A DNA stretch of 64,000 nt from Peribacillus sp. ACCC06369. Its GTDB lineage: Bacteria > Bacillota > Bacilli > Bacillales > DSM-1321. The position numbers and the translations under genes are program-made. The stretch spans positions 5,208,001-5,272,000 of the forward strand of contig NZ_JAUCEN010000002.1 of the NCBI RefSeq assembly GCF_030348945.1, written 5' to 3'. Every line of letters starts with the position of its first letter. Position 1 is the stretch's first letter. Below, in pieces: positions 42,737-51,546 of the stretch. The notes under the pieces are model-generated. The model was not told the origin of the DNA and searched no databases. It was given only the letters and a program-made list of their open reading frames with translations.

Positions 42737-42820
42737 GAAAACGCATCCTTTCAATAAGAAAACTTGCTATCGGAAGAAAAGGGAGATCCCTCTAGATCCT
42801 TTTTTCCAAAACCTTAACGA

Positions 42821-43267
42821 TTAGCTGTGTTTACCTTCATACTCCGCTATCTTTCCGATCCTGTTTTGATGACGCCCGCCTTCAAATTCCGAAGTCAGCC
42901 ATGTTTGTGCAATTTCCCTGGCAAGACCCGGGCCAATGACACGTTCACCCATCGCTAACATATTGGTATCATTATGCTGACGGGTCAATTTCGCACTATA
43001 GACATCATGAACCAATGCACATCGTATCCCTTTAACCTTATTGGCTGCAATGCTCATTCCAATTCCAGTGCCACAGATTAAAATACCCCGATCGAACTCA
43101 CCCTGTGCCACTTTTTCAGCAACCGGCAAGGCATAATCAGGATAATCCACTGAAGTACTGCATTCACAGCCAAAATCTTCAAATGGAATCTGTAACTCAT
43201 TCATTAAATTCTTTATTTCTTCACGGATATGTATACCACCATGATCCGAAGCAATCGCAACTTTCAT
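42821..43267 (-). CDS. rpiB: Ribose-5-phosphate isomerase B
   Basis: Interconverts ribose 5-phosphate and ribulose 5-phosphate, or an allose/galactose phosphate analogue in some RpiB relatives. The N-terminus MKVAIASDHGGIHIREEI and the catalytic GILICGTGIGMSIAANK with Cys are typical, as is the C-terminal GGRHQNRIGKI. The start is ATG 43267 after GGAGGATTTTG; a TTG in frame precedes it. 148 residues, family length. The ywlF position between ywlE and ywlG is conserved. Confidence 0.93.
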   Translation of the reverse strand: MKVAIASDHGGIHIREEIKNLMNELQIPFEDFGCECSTSVDYPDYALPVAEKVAQGEFDRGILICGTGIGMSIAANKVKGIRCALVHDVYSAKLTRQHNDTNMLAMGERVIGPGLAREIAQTWLTSEFEGGRHQNRIGKIAEYEGKHS

Positions 43268-43351
43268 CAAAATCCTCCTCTAACTTTTATTTGATTTTAT
43301 TGTGTCACAAAATTATGAAAAGATAAAGGATGGCCAGCCTTTTTCTGACCT

Positions 43352-43384
43352 CAAAGAAGCAGGAAACCAACTCAGGTTTCCTGC
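43352..43384 (-). terminator. Terminator after the chemoreceptor remnant
   Basis: GCAGGAAACC and GGTTTCCTGC form a perfect 10-base stem with a 6-base loop, followed on the minus strand by TTCTTTG. It separates the decayed gene from rpiB. Confidence 0.6.
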
Positions 43385-43448
43385 AGAAAAAGTGCCAAGT
43401 GTGAAAGCGTATAATCGTCCTGTTCAACTTTCCGCTAGCACTTTAAGA

Positions 43449-43962
43449 TCAATGCCGATTTTTCGACTTTTTCCATGACAATTGCTTGTTCGCTTGCCTA
43501 GCCGTTACTTCTTCCGCTCCAGCAGATATTTCTTCTGCAATGGCAACCACTTCTTGGGACTGCCTTGATTCTACACTTTCGATTAGATGGTCAACAAGCT
43601 CAGTAATATCTTTTACTGCAGCGACCACATTATGTACCGTTTTTGTCATTCCTTCTATCGCTATATCCGTACCCGTTCCTTTTTGGGCTTCTTCATTTGG
43701 CCGATATGACTTGATCGTGTTTTACAACGTCTGGACCTCAACTTGAATAGTTTGAACCAAATTTGAAGTACTCCTGAACAACAGCAGCAAAAAACGCAAG
43801 AACCCCCGATCCCAATATGCCTAATATAAGCGTCCCTACACTAAAACTTAGCGAACTCACCTTTTCAAATAAAATTGGAGGGAGCACGAAATTGGAACAC
43901 TGAAAGGATGAATAGACAATCAGAGCTTGGGCTGTGATGAAGAAAACTAAATTTTTTCGCAA
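43449..43962 (-). pseudogene. Decayed methyl-accepting chemotaxis protein
   Basis: Two pieces remain. The upstream piece (about 43738-43962, starting at TTG 43962) reads KNLVFFITAQALIVYSSF and encodes two membrane segments like the N-terminus of short Bacillus chemoreceptors. The downstream piece (43449 to about 43735, another frame) reads EGMTKTVHNVVAAVKDITEL and SQEVVAIAEEISAGAEEVTA, like the C-terminal methylation helix. The linker, HAMP and most of the signalling hairpin are missing, and the pieces are out of frame. This looks like internal deletion plus frameshift. The assignment rests on pattern recognition, so a different receptor-like origin is possible. Confidence 0.6.
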
Positions 43963-44015
43963 GCCAAACTATTATAATGTGTTCTTTCTTCCATTCTTTT
44001 TCCCCTGTAAGTCGT

Positions 44016-44459
44016 TTACTCTTTGAGCCTTATGACTAATTCTTCTATTAGTTCCTGCAGTTCCTTGAACGTCTCTTGATAAATGCCTTCAGAACCGCCA
44101 AACGGATCCATTATATCCCTGTCATATTTATCGTCAATAACGAATTCTTTCAAAGTAAAAGTCTTACCGATCATCTTGGGGTATGTACGGATGATGACCG
44201 CTTTATGCCCTTCCGTCATGGTGAAAATATGAGAAGCCCACTCCATTTCCTTCTCGGATAAAGGCGTTGAATGATGATTATGCACTATTTCATTTTCAAT
44301 CAATACATTTTTAGCATGCAATGAAGCATCCTGGCCGGCTGAAGCATAAACGCCAGCGGACTTCACTTCAATACCCTCAATATTCTTGTTTTTTAATATC
44401 GCTTCTGCCATGGGACTTCTGCATGTGTTGCCCGTACATACAAATAATACTCGTATCAT
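44016..44459 (-). CDS. ywlE: Protein-arginine phosphatase YwlE
   Basis: Low-molecular-weight phosphatase that removes phosphate from arginine residues, opposing the McsB kinase and protecting proteins from ClpCP. The P-loop is CTGNTCRS (Cys8, Arg14). Thr12 at the position that is Ile in tyrosine phosphatases is the known determinant of phosphoarginine selectivity. The general acid lies in MDPFGGS. 147 residues, start ATG 44459 after GGAGGCG. Located between mntP and rpiB as in B. subtilis. Confidence 0.93.
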   Translation of the reverse strand: MIRVLFVCTGNTCRSPMAEAILKNKNIEGIEVKSAGVYASAGQDASLHAKNVLIENEIVHNHHSTPLSEKEMEWASHIFTMTEGHKAVIIRTYPKMIGKTFTLKEFVIDDKYDRDIMDPFGGSEGIYQETFKELQELIEELVIRLKE

Positions 44460-44539
44460 TTTAACGCCTCCTTTTTATACATTATAAGCTATAGCCCGTT
44501 CTTTATAGTCAAAAAAATAAGCACTCTTGATGTCATAAG

Positions 44540-44575
44540 AAAAAATAAAAACCGCCCCGGTAATCGGAACAGTTG
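44540..44575 (-). terminator. Probable terminator of mntP
   Basis: AACTGTTCCG and CGGGGCGGTT can pair over 10 bases, using three G:U pairs, with a 5-base loop, followed on the minus strand by TTTATTTTTTC. It lies 29 bases after the mntP stop. Confidence 0.55.
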
Positions 44576-44603
44576 AGGAAGGAAAGATATGAAGTCAAGT
44601 GAA

Positions 44604-45170
44604 TTAAAAAGAGAATAATAATTTCAATCCAAATGCACACAGGATGCTTCCGCCAAGAATCTCACTATACACCCCGAGCAACCCTTGCATTTTTTTACCC
44701 AGTAAAAGGCCTGCCCACGTTAAAAAAGTGGCAGCCACCCCAAAACAAAGAATGGTTAAAATCGTTTTTGCACCGTAAATACCCAAGGTTAACCCTACTG
44801 AGAAGCTATCCAGGCTTACACCTAAAGCAAAAATGAATAGACCTTTCCCGACCGGAGCCAGCATCTTATTTTCCCTGATACCAGCTTCTCCCTTTTTACC
44901 CGGGATAAACATCTGGATACCAAGAATGATCAACAATAGACCGCCGGCATACGTAGCAAAGGTCCCGAATTTTTCTGAAATGAAACGGCCTGCCCCCATA
45001 CCAAGCAAGGGCATCCAAATATGAAAAATACCTACTATCAGCCCTATAAAAAATATTTGCCTCAACCTTAGCTTAAACATTCCCATTCCAAGGCCGACAG
45101 AAAAGGCATCCATTCCCAATGCGAATGCCATGAGCAATAAGGTGATGATTTCCCCAGCAAATGTATTCAT
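44604..45170 (-). CDS. mntP: Manganese efflux pump MntP
   Basis: Exports Mn2+ across the membrane. The 188-residue protein has six membrane segments in two repeats, each with the acidic motif of the family: [15 protein letters not shown] in the first and [17 protein letters not shown] in the fourth. GGGAGG precedes ATG 45170. It is 75 bases downstream of ywlC. A stem-loop abuts its ribosome site; no yybP-ykoY riboswitch is visible. Confidence 0.92.
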   Translation of the reverse strand: MNTFAGEIITLLLMAFALGMDAFSVGLGMGMFKLRLRQIFFIGLIVGIFHIWMPLLGMGAGRFISEKFGTFATYAGGLLLIILGIQMFIPGKKGEAGIRENKMLAPVGKGLFIFALGVSLDSFSVGLTLGIYGAKTILTILCFGVAATFLTWAGLLLGKKMQGLLGVYSEILGGSILCAFGLKLLFSF

Positions 45171-45182
45171 TCCAATCCTCCC

Positions 45183-45216
45183 TCGGACGTGCCTACTACA
45201 TGTTATGCATGTCCGA
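45183..45216 (-). other. Stem-loop adjoining the mntP ribosome site
   Basis: On the minus strand TCGGACATGC and GCACGTCCGA form a stem of nine pairs with one A-C mismatch around a 14-base loop. The right arm ends two to four bases before GGGAGG, so it could influence initiation or be a processing site. Confidence 0.4.
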
Positions 45217-45245
45217 AAAGAATTAGAAGAATAAATCAGTCCTTA

Positions 45246-46295
45246 TTACACATGTTCCTCGATGATTTGATGACCTGCTGCCTTCTCAAGACGGTTCATG
45301 ACAGCGGCTCCGATCCCACATTCAGGAAACATTTCACTAAAAATGATATCGACCTCCAGCTCATCAAACTGTCGTAAAGTATCATATAAGCCTGTGGCAA
45401 CTGTATGTAAATCCGCTAATGAACCTGGGACAACCACATAATCCGCTTGATAGTACTGTTGATGCTCTAAAGCCGTTATGATGCCTACCTTTAACCCGTC
45501 ACTTCTTTTTTCATCCACAAGTTTCTGAAGGAAATCTTGATTACCCTTGACTAAGTATAGAGGGGCCTTCGGAGCATAGTGGGTATATTTCATGCCCGGA
45601 GCTTTTGGCGCCGTTTCCTGATTCTTCAAAGCGACATCTTGCCTGACTTCTCCAATGACAGCTTCCAGCTGTTCCAGAGTCACCCCGCCAGGCCTTAAAA
45701 TAACAGGGACTTCAACTGTACAATCAAGCACTGTTGATTCTACACCCACACCCGTAGTCCCGCCATCGACTATACCTGCAATCCGGCCCATCAAGTCATC
45801 TTCAACATGTTTAGCTGAAGTGGGACTTGGTTTTCCTGAAGTATTTGCACTTGGAGCTGCAATGGGCAAATCACTCGCACGAATTAGCCCGAGTGCAACC
45901 TGATGATCCGGCATCCTGACAGCCACCGTCTCCAATCCAGCTGTCACAAGATTCGATAGCTGGCCCGGTTTTCGTTTCATGATCAAAGTCAAAGGACCCG
46001 GCCAAAACTCAGCCATCAGCTTCCGTGCTTGATCAGGAATCTCCTCTACAATACCTGACAACTGATCAGCTGAGGCTATATGAACGATTAATGGATTATC
46101 ACTCGGACGCCCCTTTGCTTCAAACACTTTTTTGACTGCCTCGTCACTTTTGGCATTCGCTCCAAGTCCATAAACGGTCTCTGTAGGAAAAGCAACCACT
46201 TGATTATCCTTTAATAATTCAGCTGATTGTGTAATCTGGGGATAACTTTGTAAATTATCCACATCTTTATCCACTGACCAAACTTTCGTTTTCAT
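45246..46295 (-). CDS. ywlC: Threonylcarbamoyl-AMP synthase (Sua5/YwlC)
   Basis: Makes threonylcarbamoyl-AMP from threonine, bicarbonate and ATP for the t6A37 modification of ANN-reading tRNAs. The YrdC domain (about residues 15-205) has VAFPTETVYGLGANA and KGRPSDNPLIVHI; the C-terminal Sua5 domain follows a linker (APGMKYTHYAPKAPLYLV). 349 residues. The start is ATG 46295, eight bases after AAGGCGATGG; ATG 46307 overlaps that site. The DnaA-box cluster lies upstream. Confidence 0.94.
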   Translation of the reverse strand: MKTKVWSVDKDVDNLQSYPQITQSAELLKDNQVVAFPTETVYGLGANAKSDEAVKKVFEAKGRPSDNPLIVHIASADQLSGIVEEIPDQARKLMAEFWPGPLTLIMKRKPGQLSNLVTAGLETVAVRMPDHQVALGLIRASDLPIAAPSANTSGKPSPTSAKHVEDDLMGRIAGIVDGGTTGVGVESTVLDCTVEVPVILRPGGVTLEQLEAVIGEVRQDVALKNQETAPKAPGMKYTHYAPKAPLYLVKGNQDFLQKLVDEKRSDGLKVGIITALEHQQYYQADYVVVPGSLADLHTVATGLYDTLRQFDELEVDIIFSEMFPECGIGAAVMNRLEKAAGHQIIEEHV

Positions 46296-46411
46296 CTTAA
46301 ACACCATCGCCTTTTAACATTTCTTATTTTATATAATCGCTTTTATATGAACGGTATTATCAACTTATCGTCCTAATTTTACTTGAAAGATACTTTGAAA
46401 GTATAAAAGAA

Positions 46412-46537
46412 GTATACACATAATTCAAGTGTTATCCACAAAATGTGGATAACCATACCGAAACCGTGGATAAGTTTGTGGATATTAATGATTAATGACA
46501 GACTTTTTTGATTTTTTGTTAATAACCCTGTGGATAT
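46412..46537. promoter_or_regulatory. DnaA-box cluster between ywlC and spoIIR
   Basis: Six DnaA-box-like 9-mers lie within 126 bases: TTATCCACA at 46432 and its inverted copy TGTGGATAA at 46444 are perfect, and single-mismatch copies lie at 46412 (GTATACACA), 46465 (CGTGGATAA), 46477 (TGTGGATAT) and 46529 (TGTGGATAT). In B. subtilis DnaA-box clusters outside oriC have been reported, one of them, as I recall, near ywlC. This is probably the equivalent: a DnaA-titrating or regulatory site. Confidence 0.8.
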
Positions 46538-46559
46538 GTTTTCAAAATTATCTGATCAT

Positions 46560-46586
46560 AAAAAAAGAGGGCCCCCCCTCTTTTTA
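46560..46586 (-). terminator. Terminator of spoIIR
   Basis: AAAAAGAGGG and CCCTCTTTTT form a perfect 10-base stem with a 4-base loop, followed on the minus strand by T residues. It overlaps the last codon region of spoIIR. Confidence 0.85.
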
Positions 46587-47513
46587 AAAAAGATCATTTA
46601 GGATTTCTGCAAATAAGGACTTCACTTCCACCTCTGGCTCCTTTTCCCCTTCATATAATTGTTGACCTTGTTCAGTGGATGCCGCAAGTTTAACCTTGTT
46701 TTCACCTACATTCCCATCAATCACTTCCTCCGTTACTTCATCCATACCTTTTTCTTCTGTCACTTCTCCTTTTACTTCTGGCTCTATAACCTCTTCTTTT
46801 ACCTCTTCTTGTGGTATTTCCACACTTTCCTCAATTGCTTCTTCTTCAACTACTGCCTCTGGCCCTTTTACCTTTTCATCCGGTACTTCTTCTTCAACCG
46901 CTTCCTCTGGAACAGGTTCTTTCTCCTCATTCGTTGCAGCATAAACCTTCCCTTCCGAAGTTACAGATTCTTCATCTTCATCCTCGACAATCGGACTTTG
47001 ACTTACAGCCGTTCCATTTGAAAAATCCAAGAAACATAGTGGAGGAAATAACACACACCACCAATTAGCCCCTTCCCCTTCACCAAGTGTGATGATCACA
47101 GCTTCATAATCCCCTGCAGGATATAAATACTGCCCGTAAAGTTTTGTCGGAAATTCGGCTTGTCCAAAATCCACTTTTACTGACTGTTCCAAACCATGTT
47201 CCTTTATAACTGCTTCAGCCGTGGCTTGAATATCCGGTAGATGCGAGGTGATCACATCCCTCGCTTCATCCAATGAAGTAAGCTCCTCGACCCATTTTGT
47301 GATATCTTCATTTACCTGATCCCTAATCAGCCGTTTAACCGCTTGATCCTTTTCTGTATCACTATTAGCAAGTATCCTCAGACGAATCGCCTCATCCGGA
47401 ATTACCATCGTTTCTTCTGCACCGACCATCTCCGCTTTAGGCATATATATACTTACAATCGTTCCTATTGTTAAGATTAATAGATAAATAATGGCTAAAT
47501 GTTTAGTTTTCAT
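46584..47513 (-). CDS. spoIIR: Stage II sporulation protein R with an acidic insertion
   Basis: Forespore-made signalling protein, secreted to the intermembrane space, that triggers SpoIIGA to process pro-sigma-E. An N-terminal membrane or signal segment (residues 5-24) precedes the SpoIIR domain with IRLRILANSDTEKDQAVKR, GQAEFPTKLYGQYLYPAGDY and WWCVLFPPLCFLD (to residue 163). Residues about 176-295 are a Glu/Val/Pro-rich low-complexity stretch before the terminal VKSLFAEILNDLF helix. The B. subtilis protein is about 224 residues, so roughly 85 residues are extra here. A good sigma-F promoter lies upstream. Confidence 0.95.
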   Translation of the reverse strand: MKTKHLAIIYLLILTIGTIVSIYMPKAEMVGAEETMVIPDEAIRLRILANSDTEKDQAVKRLIRDQVNEDITKWVEELTSLDEARDVITSHLPDIQATAEAVIKEHGLEQSVKVDFGQAEFPTKLYGQYLYPAGDYEAVIITLGEGEGANWWCVLFPPLCFLDFSNGTAVSQSPIVEDEDEESVTSEGKVYAATNEEKEPVPEEAVEEEVPDEKVKGPEAVVEEEAIEESVEIPQEEVKEEVIEPEVKGEVTEEKGMDEVTEEVIDGNVGENKVKLAASTEQGQQLYEGEKEPEVEVKSLFAEILNDLF

Positions 47514-47537
47514 CGCCTTCGCCCCCTCACATGAATT

Positions 47538-47566
47538 AGTCTCACCATTTTCCAGCTATCTTAAAC
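47538..47566 (-). promoter_or_regulatory. Sigma-F promoter of spoIIR
   Basis: On the minus strand GTTTA, 15 bases, GGTGAGACT. The -10 is a perfect match to GGNNANANT and the -35 differs from GTATA at one base. spoIIR is a sigma-F gene in B. subtilis. Confidence 0.7.
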
Positions 47567-47631
47567 TAGTAAAAATAAAAAAATTGATGCTGGAAATATA
47601 GATTCCAAATCGATAATGAGGGATGTCCATA

Positions 47632-47661
47632 TAAAAAAATCCGTCTCACATAGGGAGACGA
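47632..47661 (-). terminator. Terminator of prfA-prmC
   Basis: CGTCTC and GAGACG form a 6-base stem with a 7-base loop, then ATTTTTTT on the minus strand, directly after the prmC stop. Confidence 0.75.
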
Positions 47662-47662
47662 A

Positions 47663-48538
47663 TCATTTTAATTCAGCAAAGACCATTCGATCTTTTTCAT
47701 TAATGTCATTTACAACGGATACTTCTGCGGCAGGAAAAGTCCGCTTTAATAAATCGGCAACTGCCTGGCCCTGCCCAGCGCCCACTTCAAAACCGATCAG
47801 CCCAGGCACCTCCATAATCAGAGGTAACTGTTCCATAAAGCGGCGGTAAAAGTCCAGACCATCGATACCCGCAAATAATGCACGATGGGGTTCATGACCC
47901 GTTACGACTACAGACATGGATTTTTGATCATCATTTGGTATATATGGCGGATTAGATAAAAGGATGTCCACTTTCTGGTTTATGTTAATCAACGGCTGAA
48001 GTAAATCACCTTGCACGAACTGCACTTCGGCACCAAGTGATTCGGCATTTTTCTTCGCCACCTCAAGTGAAGGATCTGCTATGTCCGTGGCCGTCACCGA
48101 CAAGTTTGATTTTTCAAGCTTCATCGTAATGGCGATTGCACCGCTGCCTGTCCCAATATCCGCTAAACGGAGCTTCTGTCCCTCCATAAAAACGGCCGGA
48201 AGCTTACGTAATGTATAATAAATCAATTCTTCTGTTTCAGGTCTCGGTATCAGCACTTCTTCATTCACAAAGAAGGTCCGTCCATAAAATTCTTCACTGC
48301 CTATTATATATTGGATGGGCGTTCCATCAGCATGAAGCTCAACTGCTGCCTTAAATTGTCCAAAATCCGCTTCACTGAGCTCATCATGAAGGTTGGCCAG
48401 TAACTGGGAGCGCGTTAGTTTTAAAAAATGCTGTAACAGGATCTCCCCTGCATTGGCGTCACGATCATTTTCCTTTAAAAAAGAAGAAGCCCATTTAAGG
48501 GCTTCAAACACTTTCAAGGCAGAATTATTCATCTGCAT
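47663..48538 (-). CDS. prmC: Peptide chain release factor N5-glutamine methyltransferase
   Basis: Methylates the Gln of the GGQ motif in release factors, using S-adenosylmethionine. The catalytic NPPY is in [12 protein letters not shown], and the SAM site [11 protein letters not shown] is intact. The N-terminal helical domain binds the factor. 291 residues from ATG 48538; a second ATG at 48532 is in frame and also plausible. It overlaps the end of prfA, its substrate gene, by about 14 bases, as in most bacteria. Confidence 0.95.
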   Translation of the reverse strand: MQMNNSALKVFEALKWASSFLKENDRDANAGEILLQHFLKLTRSQLLANLHDELSEADFGQFKAAVELHADGTPIQYIIGSEEFYGRTFFVNEEVLIPRPETEELIYYTLRKLPAVFMEGQKLRLADIGTGSGAIAITMKLEKSNLSVTATDIADPSLEVAKKNAESLGAEVQFVQGDLLQPLININQKVDILLSNPPYIPNDDQKSMSVVVTGHEPHRALFAGIDGLDFYRRFMEQLPLIMEVPGLIGFEVGAGQGQAVADLLKRTFPAAEVSVVNDINEKDRMVFAELK

Positions 48539-49595
48539 TTTCCAGCCTGGAAGATTGGTCTTCCATGATTAAAGCATCCACGACATCATCCAGTTTACCT
48601 TCCATGATTTGATCCAGCTTTTGAATCGTTAAACCAATACGGTGGTCGGTAACGCGGTTTTGCGGGAAGTTATACGTGCGAATCCTTTCGGATCGATCGC
48701 CCGTTCCAACAGCAAGCTTTCGATTTTGGTCATATTCAGCCTGCACTTCGCGATGAATTTTATCATACACCCTGGCACGCAAAACCTTCATTGCTTTTTC
48801 TTTGTTCTTGATTTGTGATTTTTCATCTTGACAAGATACAACCGTATTCGTCGGAATATGTGTCAATCGTACCGCTGACATGGTCGTGTTGACACTTTGC
48901 CCTCCAGGACCGCTTGACGCAAAGGTATCGACACGAACATCCTTATCATGGATTTCGACTTCCACTTCCTCAGCTTCCGGTAAAACGGCAACCGTGGCTG
49001 TAGAAGTATGAATCCGTCCACCTGATTCAGTTTCAGGTACTCGCTGAACGCGATGGGCTCCATTTTCGAATTTCAATTTTGAATAAGCGCCATTTCCATT
49101 AATCATGAATATGATTTCCTTGTAGCCTCCAAGCCCTGTAGGACTTGCTTCAATGACTTCAGTCCGCCAACCCTGAACCTCAGCAAAACGGCTATACATT
49201 CGGTATAGGCTACCTGCAAATAAGGCCGCCTCGTCTCCGCCTGCCGCTCCGCGGATCTCCATGATTACGTTCTTATCATCGTTAGGGTCTTTAGGAATGA
49301 GCAATATTTTCAGTTTATCCTCAAGGCCTTGTATGGTCTCTTCAAGTTCATTGATCTCTTCTTTAACCATTTCGCGCATATCCGCATCAAGTTTGTCCTC
49401 CAGCATCGCCTTGGCTTCCTGGAGTTGCTCACGAACCGCTTTATATTCTTTATAAGCCGATGCCGTCTCTTGAATACTGGATTGCTCCTTGGAATATTCC
49501 CTTAGCTTCTTAGAGTCATTAATGATCTCCGGGTCACTTAATAGTTCATTCAATCTTTCATATCTATCTTCTACTGCTTGCAATCGATCAAACAA
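48525..49595 (-). CDS. prfA: Peptide chain release factor 1
   Basis: Recognises UAA and UAG stop codons on the ribosome and triggers peptide release. The GGQ loop is in [18 protein letters not shown] and an NIF/PxT-type recognition motif lies in the second domain. I choose TTG 49595, which follows GAGGTGAATAA and gives 356 residues, the family length (first residues [15 protein letters not shown]). An ATG at 49631 would add 12 residues without a ribosome site. Confidence 0.95.
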   Translation of the reverse strand: MFDRLQAVEDRYERLNELLSDPEIINDSKKLREYSKEQSSIQETASAYKEYKAVREQLQEAKAMLEDKLDADMREMVKEEINELEETIQGLEDKLKILLIPKDPNDDKNVIMEIRGAAGGDEAALFAGSLYRMYSRFAEVQGWRTEVIEASPTGLGGYKEIIFMINGNGAYSKLKFENGAHRVQRVPETESGGRIHTSTATVAVLPEAEEVEVEIHDKDVRVDTFASSGPGGQSVNTTMSAVRLTHIPTNTVVSCQDEKSQIKNKEKAMKVLRARVYDKIHREVQAEYDQNRKLAVGTGDRSERIRTYNFPQNRVTDHRIGLTIQKLDQIMEGKLDDVVDALIMEDQSSRLENADE

Positions 49596-49759
49596 ATTAT
49601 TCACCTCATAAATTTTCCAAAACATCTCCATGAAACGTATTGGAAGTAATCCATCTTTTCTAACTATAAATAAGTAGTTCAGTGCCCCAGCTTAGTTCAC
49701 TTCTAGGTTAATTATAGTATAGGTGAATAATCAACGTCAAAGAGGATTCAAAATTGTGG

Positions 49760-50215
49760 TTATTTCTTTAATTCAACATCTATATTATATTGGGGCACAA
49801 CCTTGGTTATCATGCCTTGAATTCGCTGCTTTTCCTTATTTCTTTCTTTTTCCGTCTTGATTTCGCCGTTATCATGGACCGTAACATGTATGGTATTGCC
49901 ATTAAACCAAACGGAGCCTGCCTCATAATTAGTTTCCGATTTAATGATCCCTCTGATTTCATCAATTTCCTGCCCCATGGATGGAGAATTATTGGATGTA
50001 TGATGCGGTGTGTTGAGGACTTGATCCGATGGACGTTCCGCTTCATTATCCCAATCATTATTGGACACACGACTTAAACCATTGCCAACAAAATCCTGGC
50101 CATCCCGGGATTGATCACCATATTCCGAATCATTATTTATTGCATTGTCATTCTGACCGCATGCCGTTAGTGCAGCAAGAAGAAAGGCCGTCATAAAAAA
50201 CAGTTTTGATTTCAT
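49760..50215 (-). CDS. Lipoprotein, possibly YhcN/YlaJ-like
   Basis: A 151-residue lipoprotein with signal peptide and lipobox LTAC (Cys19). ATG 50215 follows GGAGGGAAAAAAT. The region after the lipid anchor is Asn/Asp/Ser-rich, and residues about 85-150 form a small domain (GSVWFNGNTIHVTVHDNGEI, then an amphipathic helix and VVPQYNIDVEL) that resembles the YhcN/YlaJ sporulation lipoproteins in outline. The resemblance is weak and could be chance; expression and role are unknown. It stands alone between tdk and prfA. Confidence 0.7.
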   Translation of the reverse strand: MKSKLFFMTAFLLAALTACGQNDNAINNDSEYGDQSRDGQDFVGNGLSRVSNNDWDNEAERPSDQVLNTPHHTSNNSPSMGQEIDEIRGIIKSETNYEAGSVWFNGNTIHVTVHDNGEIKTEKERNKEKQRIQGMITKVVPQYNIDVELKK

Positions 50216-50407
50216 ATTTTTTCCCTCCATTTTGACTAGTTAAGAAGAACATTTCCTTGTTAGCCTTCCCAAAATGGGGCAGTATTTATCTTTTATTTCC
50301 CTTCCATGTATTGGTCTTACCACCTGAATACCTTCAGCAGTTTTTTTACGTAGATCTTACCGCCTTTAGAATAAACACACTTTCCGCTATGATTTAACCA
50401 TTTCTTC

Positions 50408-50447
50408 AAAAAAAAGTACCCTAAGATCTCATCGGATCATAGGGCAC
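50408..50447 (-). terminator. Terminator of tdk
   Basis: GTGCCCTATGATC and GATCTTAGGGTAC pair over about 11 of 13 positions, followed on the minus strand by eight T residues. It lies seven bases after the tdk stop. Confidence 0.8.
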
Positions 50448-50453
50448 CATCAT

Positions 50454-51059
50454 TCAAATATGTTCTTTAATCCCAACAGCTTGCTTACCTGGAACTTCGT
50501 GATGATGGCGGCAGCGGGGCTCGTATGATTCCGATGCACCCACAAGGATGATCGGCTCATCATAGGAGGCCGGCGCCCCATCTATCAACCGCTGTGTCCT
50601 GCTCGCAGGAGATCCGCACACTTCACACACAGCCTGTAGCTTAGTCACTGATTCTGCCAGCGATAATAGAACGGGCATAGGACCGAATGGTTCACCTCTG
50701 AAATCTTGATCGAGTCCAGCCATAATCACTCGATAACCGCTGTCCGCAAGATGCTGGGCAACCCCGATAATTTCATGATCAAAAAATTGAACTTCATCTA
50801 TTGCAATGATATCCAAGGGCTTGTCCAAACACTTAAAAATATCCGTTGAATGGGCAATCGGTTTTGCCATCACAGAAGAGCCATTGTGTGATACGACAGC
50901 CTCTTCCGCATAGCGATTATCTATAGCTGGTTTAAATACAGCTATTTGCTCTTTAGCAAATTGAGCACGGCTGACTCGTTTAATCAATTCCTCAGACTTA
51001 CCTGAAAACATGCTTCCGCAAATAAGCTCGATCCAGCCTGTTTGTTTCATTACATACAT
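50454..51059 (-). CDS. tdk: Thymidine kinase
   Basis: Salvage enzyme phosphorylating thymidine to dTMP. The P-loop GSMFSGKS is at residues 15-22, the DEVQFF motif provides the catalytic Glu, and a zinc-binding CEVC...CRHHH group is in the lasso region. 201 residues, type II fold. The ribosome site GGGAG is 13 bases upstream, longer than ideal. It is downstream of rpmE and separated from it by a terminator. Confidence 0.96.
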   Translation of the reverse strand: MYVMKQTGWIELICGSMFSGKSEELIKRVSRAQFAKEQIAVFKPAIDNRYAEEAVVSHNGSSVMAKPIAHSTDIFKCLDKPLDIIAIDEVQFFDHEIIGVAQHLADSGYRVIMAGLDQDFRGEPFGPMPVLLSLAESVTKLQAVCEVCGSPASRTQRLIDGAPASYDEPIILVGASESYEPRCRHHHEVPGKQAVGIKEHI

Positions 51060-51149
51060 GGAAACAGCTACTCCCTTCCACCTGTCGATCCCTTGGCCAT
51101 AATTGAAGTGGACCCGGCTTTATATAAATTCTTACTTGTTTACAGAAAA

Positions 51150-51186
51150 GAAAAAACAGGCAAGAAAAATACTTGCCTGTTTTTAA
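51150..51186. terminator. Terminator of rpmE
   Basis: AAAAACAGGCAAG and CTTGCCTGTTTTT form a perfect 13-base stem with a 7-base loop, A-rich and T-rich on opposite sides. On the minus strand it ends the rpmE transcript 11 bases after its stop. Confidence 0.88.
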
Positions 51187-51196
51187 AAAGTCCGGC

Positions 51197-51397
51197 TTAT
51201 TTAATACCGTATTTTTTGTTGAAACGATCAACACGTCCGCCAGCTTCAGCGAATTTTTGACGACCAGTATAGAATGGATGGCACTCTGAACAAGTCTCAA
51301 CTTTGATCTCTTCTTTAACTGAACCAGTTTCAAAAGTGTTTCCGCAAGAGCAAGATACTTTTGAAAGTTTATAATTTGGATGAATTCCAGTTTTCAT
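51197..51397 (-). CDS. rpmE: Ribosomal protein L31, zinc type
   Basis: A 66-residue protein of the large ribosomal subunit. The four zinc cysteines are present (C16, C18, C36, C39 in VSCSCGNTF and [10 protein letters not shown]), so this is the RpmE1-type form used when zinc is plentiful; the cysteine-free YtiA-type paralogue is not in this window. The start is ATG 51397 ([12 protein letters not shown]) after AAGGAGCTG; the frame extends to 51499 without support. It follows rho, with which it may share a transcript. Confidence 0.95.
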   Translation of the reverse strand: MKTGIHPNYKLSKVSCSCGNTFETGSVKEEIKVETCSECHPFYTGRQKFAEAGGRVDRFNKKYGIK

Positions 51398-51546
51398 TCT
51401 TTTCAGCTCCTTCTGCCCTGAATCATTCGAAACAGAGTTATATACTTCAAGGTGAGGGAAAAACACTCTCACATTTATTGTAAAAACACATGAACTCATT
51501 ATAGCAACTTAAGACTAGTTGTGCAACAGTTTGTTTCTTTCACTGT

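Noticed and set aside
43399..43413. cre-like GTGAAAGCGTATAAT upstream of rpiB
   Set aside because: The right half lacks the conserved CA, and no promoter adjoins it.
50998..51333. 111-residue frame overlapping tdk and the rpmE terminator
   Set aside because: It crosses a strong terminator and overlaps two well-supported genes in another frame.
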